Source: CAYIHX01 sp964363305
GTDB lineage: Bacteria > Bdellovibrionota > UBA1018
Direction of reading: 5' to 3'
DNA: 64,000 nucleotides
Assembly: GCA_964363305.1 (NCBI GenBank)
Contig: CAYIHX010000016.1
Location: forward strand, 8,577-72,576
Within the stretch, counting starts at the first letter, position 1, and the number at the start of each line of letters is the position of its first letter. This document shows positions 59,715 through 64,000 of the stretch, one piece after another. Under the pieces are notes generated by a model. That model had not been told where the DNA came from. It saw only the letters and a program-made list of their open reading frames with translations, and did not search any database. Position numbers and translations under genes: made by a program.

Positions 59715-61981
59715 AGAGACTCTCCCGTCTCACTCTATTTGCCATCTTTCTGAATCTCCTTCCTTTGTCTCAGGCATTTTGTGCCCCCCCCCAAGGCGAT
59801 CCACCGGAGATCCGAAGACTCTCCAGAATTCTCACCAAAATTCAAACGGCACTCGCCACTCAGTACGGCTTCGATCAGATCATGATTGGCGGTGGATCGG
59901 CGCGAGCGATCCTGGATCATGTCTATTTCGGCGGCCCACTGCAATTCAGGGATTTAGACATTTTCGTTGTGGCGCACCAAACGGTGACATCAAAGTTTGC
60001 GGACGATCTGGGCCGAGCATTAGAAGCCACCCACCTCGGTACCTACCAGCCAAACGAACTACGACCCCGCCCCAGAGGGGGAACAAATGCCGGTTTTGGA
60101 TTCTCTCTGAATACCTCTGCGGGGGATATCATCGACCTCTCCATCTATCACTCAGATGCGGCTCTCGATCGAAACGGTATTTTTGATGTGGATCGGGTGA
60201 TGATCCCTCTCCGTCAGGGCGAATCGCTGCAATCGACGCTCGCAAGAATGGTGAGTGTAACGCCGAATCAAGCGATCAGGCGCAACTGGATCATCGACCG
60301 TGAGGGAGGGTATCCTGCATGGCAAAGGCAACGCCCCTCTATCGTCAATTGGGGAGAGATTGAGCGTGATCCCATTCTTCAGTCCATCCGGGTTCTGAGA
60401 ACCTACCTGAGAAGCGGAAGACGTTCGCTTCCTCTCGAGGTCAGAAGGCGCCTCAAGACACTTATCGAAGGAGTTTCGGAAACCAATCGGCTCCAAATCG
60501 TTCGCAATACCCTCAAACTTCTTCACGACCCAGAAGCGGCTTTCGCGCTAAAAGAGCTCGGAGCAATCGGGTTTTTTGAAAAGATCTCTCCGGCGCTAGG
60601 ACGATGGATTTCCGGCCAAAGCATTGCTAAACTCACTCAACTCTTAGGCCCAAACCAACTCTCGGACGTGCCCTCCGCTGCGGAACGACTGACCCGACTT
60701 CTCGAGAGAGTCTCACCGAGAGAGCGCTTACCATTCCTACGAACTCTCCGCCAAGTGGAGCCCGAATTTTTTTCTCACGAAATTTCACGTCTGATCCGTC
60801 CCAGACGCGGTCAAGCGCCCTTGAGGCTCGGATATTTTACCGGCGACTTCGCGCCGTTTCATAATGGCCATTTATCGGTTGCCCAGGCCGCGTTGAATGC
60901 GGGACCCTTGAATCTTCTCTTCATTATACCGACTCCGCACGCGACGAATGATCCCAAAACCAAACGCTTTAGCATCGAGGAGTGGCGGGAAAGGCAGCGC
61001 TTCGTCGATTTGGGCTCACGTAGCGAAGACCGGATCATCCCTTGGTGGCCCGTAGAAACTCCTCCCTCAAGTGGAAAGCCGCAGCTCAGGGACATCCTTT
61101 CAAACCTTGAAAGATCCATCGGCAGCCCAGGCCAGCTGACTCATGTCGCCGGAGGCGATTCACTCCATCGCATTGTAGGACGAAATCTTCTCGTGACTGA
61201 TCCAAGGCCGAGGATAGTGGTCACCCGTGGAGAGTTGCCCATTCCTGTGGGGGCCACCACTCCTGAATCTGGTGTGCGACTGATTCGACGCGAAGGCGAG
61301 CTACCCGTATCCTCTACGCGAATCCTGCACGAGCTGGCGGCCCAAGGTCATACCAGCCACCTAACTCCAGCGGTCCTTGAAGAGGTGCAACGCCTTCCGC
61401 GTTACCAAGAGATCGTCGAAGATCTTCGGGAACACGCGGCAGATATCCGAAGACTGCCCGCTCGTGCGCGCGATCTCGATCGAGATCCTCGCACCTTTAT
61501 TTTAGACCTTTCACAAAACCCTGACGGTCATTACATCTCTGCTGAGGATGGTCTTCCTCGACCGACGGATGGCTACTTTGAACTCATTCGATCCCTAGTC
61601 ACTCGCCCCACCGATCAATTTCTCATCTTTCTCGGAAACGATCCCCCCAAGGACGCAGCCCTGGAATGGAGCTTGGCTACCCTACGGCTAAGAAATCGTC
61701 AGGTTTTGATCACTCGAGATTACCGCCACATCAAACCACGCGATCGAATTCGAGTTTTTGATTCAGGTATCGCCGCCCACCTACTTGAGACCGGCGGCCT
61801 TTTTGAAAAGGTACTTGCAAGACAACGAATCATTACCTACGACTTCAATCATGCTCCTGCCTCGCCCCTCCTCGAAGCGGCCCATATTCCCGTCATCAGA
61901 CTCTCCTCCACATCAGGAACGATACCTCACGGGTGCATCCCTTTGAGGGACGTAGTGACTGAACTCACGTTGGTAAAATAA
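59708..61981 (+). CDS. Exported protein with two distinct nucleotidyltransferase domains
   Basis: 757 residues, signal peptide ending PLSQA. Domain 1 (about 35-170) has the nucleotidyltransferase/CCA-enzyme pattern: IGGGSARAILD, then RDLDIFVV with Asp82 and Asp84, and a third acid Asp143 in DIIDLSIY. A helical middle follows. Domain 2 (about 372-560) is a NadD/cytidylyltransferase-type Rossmann fold: LGYFTGDFAPFHNGHLSVAQ with HxGH (His385, His388), FIIPTPHATNDPKTKRFSIE, VAGGDSLHRIVG and VSSTRILHEL (the SSTxxR signature). The last ~170 residues are another alpha/beta region. Both enzymes are normally cytoplasmic, so a signal peptide is very unusual. Coupled to the preceding exported gene by a 7-bp overlap. 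Confidence 0.7.
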   Translation: MVKRLSRLTLFAIFLNLLPLSQAFCAPPQGDPPEIRRLSRILTKIQTALATQYGFDQIMIGGGSARAILDHVYFGGPLQFRDLDIFVVAHQTVTSKFADDLGRALEATHLGTYQPNELRPRPRGGTNAGFGFSLNTSAGDIIDLSIYHSDAALDRNGIFDVDRVMIPLRQGESLQSTLARMVSVTPNQAIRRNWIIDREGGYPAWQRQRPSIVNWGEIERDPILQSIRVLRTYLRSGRRSLPLEVRRRLKTLIEGVSETNRLQIVRNTLKLLHDPEAAFALKELGAIGFFEKISPALGRWISGQSIAKLTQLLGPNQLSDVPSAAERLTRLLERVSPRERLPFLRTLRQVEPEFFSHEISRLIRPRRGQAPLRLGYFTGDFAPFHNGHLSVAQAALNAGPLNLLFIIPTPHATNDPKTKRFSIEEWRERQRFVDLGSRSEDRIIPWWPVETPPSSGKPQLRDILSNLERSIGSPGQLTHVAGGDSLHRIVGRNLLVTDPRPRIVVTRGELPIPVGATTPESGVRLIRREGELPVSSTRILHELAAQGHTSHLTPAVLEEVQRLPRYQEIVEDLREHAADIRRLPARARDLDRDPRTFILDLSQNPDGHYISAEDGLPRPTDGYFELIRSLVTRPTDQFLIFLGNDPPKDAALEWSLATLRLRNRQVLITRDYRHIKPRDRIRVFDSGIAAHLLETGGLFEKVLARQRIITYDFNHAPASPLLEAAHIPVIRLSSTSGTIPHGCIPLRDVVTELTLVK

Positions 61982-62168
61982 TACTTGGCTCGCAACCCCA
62001 CGAAGGGCGCCACGGGGAGGATTGCCTCGTTCAGCCACAGAATGAGCCCACGCATTCAAAATCGTTACCCCACATCGAACATAAACTCCCCGTATTCGTA
62101 GCAAGCCTGGCACCCCATTTGCTTAAAACTTTTTCATACAGATCGAATATGATCCAGGGAGGCTCGAG

Positions 62169-62810
62169 TTGATTTTTCACAGTCGCGAGGAAGCCGCGGA
62201 GCAGCTGGCTCTGAGGCTCAGTACGTTCCGTGGACGTGACCCGTTGATCCTAGCGATCCCACGCGGGTCGGTCGGCATGGGCAAAGTTCTAGCCGACCGT
62301 CTGCACGGTGACCTCGACGTAGTACTCGTGCGCAAGGTCGGCGCCCCGGGCAATCCAGAGTTCGCGATTGGAGCGGTCACCGAGGCTGGTGACCTCATCA
62401 TGAATGAGGACGCGTCGTATCTAGACATTTCAGAAGATGTCGTCAAAAGTCTCGCCAGCGCCGAGCTTCTGAAGCTCAGGGAACGACGCGCGCAGTACAC
62501 TCCTTTGATCACACCTCTCGATCCAAGGGGGCGAACGGTCCTCATCGTCGATGACGGTATCGCCACTGGGTCTACAATGCTGGCAGCCATTCAGTCGCTT
62601 CGAGCACGCCTTCCCAGAGAAATCGTCGTATGCACGCCCGTGGCGGCGCGCTCGGTTGTCGCCTCCATTGCGGCGGCAGCCGACCACCTCGTGGCCCTTC
62701 ATACTCCGGATACTTTTATGTCAGTGGGTCGTTTTTACGAAGAATTTCCTCAAGTCACTGATGAGGAAGTCACGCGAATCCTTACAGGCTCTCGGATACG
62801 CATCAAGTAA
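62169..62810 (+). CDS. Phosphoribosyltransferase-domain protein
   Basis: 213 residues from a TTG at 62169 with GGGAGG about 8 bases upstream. Type I phosphoribosyltransferase with the PRPP-binding loop VLIVDDGIATGSTM, plus LILAIPRGSVGMGKVLADRL and VLVRKVGAPGNPEFAIGAV. This belongs to the 'erythromycin-esterase-associated' PRTase group often found beside dienelactone hydrolases. Substrate unknown. The 3' end overlaps the convergent MFS gene by 61 bases. The 187 bases before it (61982-62168) hold no gene that I can see. Confidence 0.88.
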   Translation: MIFHSREEAAEQLALRLSTFRGRDPLILAIPRGSVGMGKVLADRLHGDLDVVLVRKVGAPGNPEFAIGAVTEAGDLIMNEDASYLDISEDVVKSLASAELLKLRERRAQYTPLITPLDPRGRTVLIVDDGIATGSTMLAAIQSLRARLPREIVVCTPVAARSVVASIAAAADHLVALHTPDTFMSVGRFYEEFPQVTDEEVTRILTGSRIRIK

Positions 62811-63814
62811 GCAAGAAAGAGGGCAGACCCTCCTACCGTTGCCAACAACGCAGGTCCAACATCTGCCGAAAGGGACCGCATGCAGATCACTGAGACGGCG
62901 GCCCCGAGTCCGACCGACGCCTCTTTAGGCAGGAGCGATTGTTGTGAACTCGCGTCAACATCGAGCCTAGAAACGCAACACTCCGCCAAGGAGAGCAGTG
63001 TAACCCAGATGGTAGCGCCTATGACGTGGTCCACGCTGAAAATTTGGGGTGACCCCAGAACCACCAAACCTCCAAATAAAATAACTATGACTTTGCTTGA
63101 AGAAATCGATTGAATGGCCCTCATGATAGGGAGCTGAAGAACGATGACCAGCAAGCTGTTCAGCGAAATGAGGGCTCCGTACCAGGGCGGCAGGAAGCCG
63201 CCTTCGCGCATTAAGTACTGAGGCAGGACGCTGAAGATCCCGAACATCTTGATACCGATGGCCGTCCCGATAAGCCCCCAGCGGAGGGAAGGCAGAACTC
63301 CCCCGGCGAGGAAGAGGCTGCGGCCCGCAGCGACGATTGCTGGCTGCACTTCACGGTTGCGCGCGCTCTGAATCGAAAGGCCTACGCAAACCAAGAGGGT
63401 GAAAAGCGCCACTGAGTAGGCGGCGTCCTTCAATTGAAAAAACGGCAGGGCGATCAAAAGTCCGGAGGAAAGACTGCCGATATTTAGCGATATCTTATTG
63501 AGCGCGGCTCCATGTGCCGTTTCGGCAGCTTGTGATTTGATGAGGTACCCGCCGCAGCTTAACCCCAAGGCTACGCAGACGGCGCCGGCGAGCCCAAGGC
63601 CACTCATCCAAAGGCCAACACCGGCAGACCCGATCAGAAAGCTCAGTGCGGTAGCATTCTTGCCTCCAAGAGCCACCAAAAAGGGGGAGAGGAGCAAGAA
63701 GACCCGGTACCCGAAAGCGAGGGTTGTATTGGCCTGGGGCGTGAGCCAAACGTTGGCCTTTCCCAGGAAGAAAAACAAAATAGCCGCGGACAACGTTCGT
63801 GCCAAAAAAATCAT
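62750..63814 (-). CDS. MFS-type transporter (short, 354 residues)
   Basis: About 10-11 membrane helices (TTLAFGYRVFLLLSPFLVALG, LGLAGAVCVALGLSCGGYLI, LRWGLIGTAIGIKMFGIFSV, VIVILFGGLVVLGS, IWVTLLSLAECCVSRL). The arrangement resembles MFS carriers but is shorter than the usual ~400 residues and lacks the clear GxxxDRxGRR loop. Its ATG overlaps the stop of the truncated upstream gene by 4 bases (ATGA). The 3' end overlaps the phosphoribosyltransferase gene. Confidence 0.7.
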   Translation of the reverse strand: MIFLARTLSAAILFFFLGKANVWLTPQANTTLAFGYRVFLLLSPFLVALGGKNATALSFLIGSAGVGLWMSGLGLAGAVCVALGLSCGGYLIKSQAAETAHGAALNKISLNIGSLSSGLLIALPFFQLKDAAYSVALFTLLVCVGLSIQSARNREVQPAIVAAGRSLFLAGGVLPSLRWGLIGTAIGIKMFGIFSVLPQYLMREGGFLPPWYGALISLNSLLVIVLQLPIMRAIQSISSSKVIVILFGGLVVLGSPQIFSVDHVIGATIWVTLLSLAECCVSRLDVDASSQQSLLPKEASVGLGAAVSVICMRSLSADVGPALLATVGGSALFLAYLMRIREPVRIRVTSSSVT

Positions 63815-64000
63815 GAGCTGGTCTTCACTTTCAAGTTCTTCAGAATGATTTGTTCGGCAAGTGCCAGCCCGTGCAAGACGACCTGATACTCAGGATGAGT
63901 GATGGCGACGAATGCCAGAAAATCTGAGTTGTCCTGGGGCACTGAACGGATGGCAGCACCTGGATTTTTCAGGATAGTGAAACGGAACTCGTCTGCACCC
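63811..64000 (-). CDS. 3' end of an unidentified gene (5' end outside window)
   Basis: The minus-strand frame is open from the window edge to TGA at 63811-63813. The visible 63 residues (FRFTILKNPGAAIRSVPQDN, SDFLAFVAITHPEYQVVLHG, LALAEQIILKN) have no recognisable motif. The stop overlaps the MFS start by 4 bases, so both belong to one transcript; the protein may be a biosynthetic enzyme whose product is exported, but that is a guess. Confidence 0.6.
   Translation of the reverse strand, partial: GADEFRFTILKNPGAAIRSVPQDNSDFLAFVAITHPEYQVVLHGLALAEQIILKNLKVKTSS

Noticed and set aside
1..64000. tRNA, rRNA or CRISPR features
   Set aside because: I found no cloverleaf-like or spaced repeat arrays by reading; a covariance-model scan would be needed for small RNAs.

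Overview
The window reads as one chromosomal stretch of a Gram-negative bacterium with roughly 55-58% GC and mostly tightly packed genes. Many lipoproteins and outer-membrane beta-barrel proteins, a lexA-imuA-imuB-dnaE2 mutagenesis operon, TrmFO, an ActC-type NrfD protein, a MotAB locus and many small lineage-specific secreted proteins suggest a Bdellovibrionota / former deltaproteobacterial relative. That placement is inference from gene content. I saw no rRNA, tRNA, CRISPR array or IS element.

Layout. 1-3.5 kb: the end of an M48/M56-like membrane peptidase, a TonB-like protein, a ZnuD-like TonB-dependent receptor with a candidate Zur box, and a Fur/Zur regulator. 3.5-12 kb: the most unusual locus. 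It encodes a lipoprotein, a CsgG/FlgO-like outer-membrane barrel protein, a TPR lipoprotein, a 795-residue FliF-topology protein fused to a FliG-like rotor domain, a stand-alone cyclic-nucleotide-binding protein, MotA, MotB and a zinc-ribbon/SH3 membrane protein. No other flagellar genes are present, so it looks like a compact rotor-stator machine. 12-27 kb: housekeeping genes (DedA, XerC, TrmFO, EamA exporter, FecR protein, HAMP protein, lytic transglycosylase, Mrp-DUF971-NifU fusion, YchF, Pth, Prs, GST, PilZ-like protein, MnmC-like methyltransferase, NhaP antiporter). 27-34.8 kb: an accessory zone with an AAA/DUF4143 ATPase behind an inverted repeat, small secreted proteins, DUF192, LysR, a 39-residue lipoprotein and a toxin-antitoxin pair whose toxin appears frameshifted behind a perfect 19-bp palindrome.

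34.8-40.6 kb: the SOS mutagenesis operon, preceded by phased TACGC half-sites. 40.6-50.4 kb: urocanase, a MORN-like lipoprotein, an outer-membrane protein behind a perfect 25-bp palindrome, a CPA2 antiporter, a solitary ActC/NrfD subunit and a PhoD phosphatase. 50.3-52.3 kb: a DksA-like protein and a ribosomal operon (L31-L33-L24-L28-S18) with L24 outside its usual neighbourhood. 52.4-64 kb: DoxX, lipoprotein, ABC exporter, glycine-rich RRM protein, small basic protein, HTH regulator, two overlapping exported genes (a transglutaminase-like/beta-barrel protein and a protein with two different nucleotidyltransferase domains), a phosphoribosyltransferase, an MFS protein and a truncated gene at the edge.

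The two loci I would follow first are the rotor-stator cluster (3.5-12 kb) and the exported transglutaminase/double-nucleotidyltransferase pair (57.5-62 kb).
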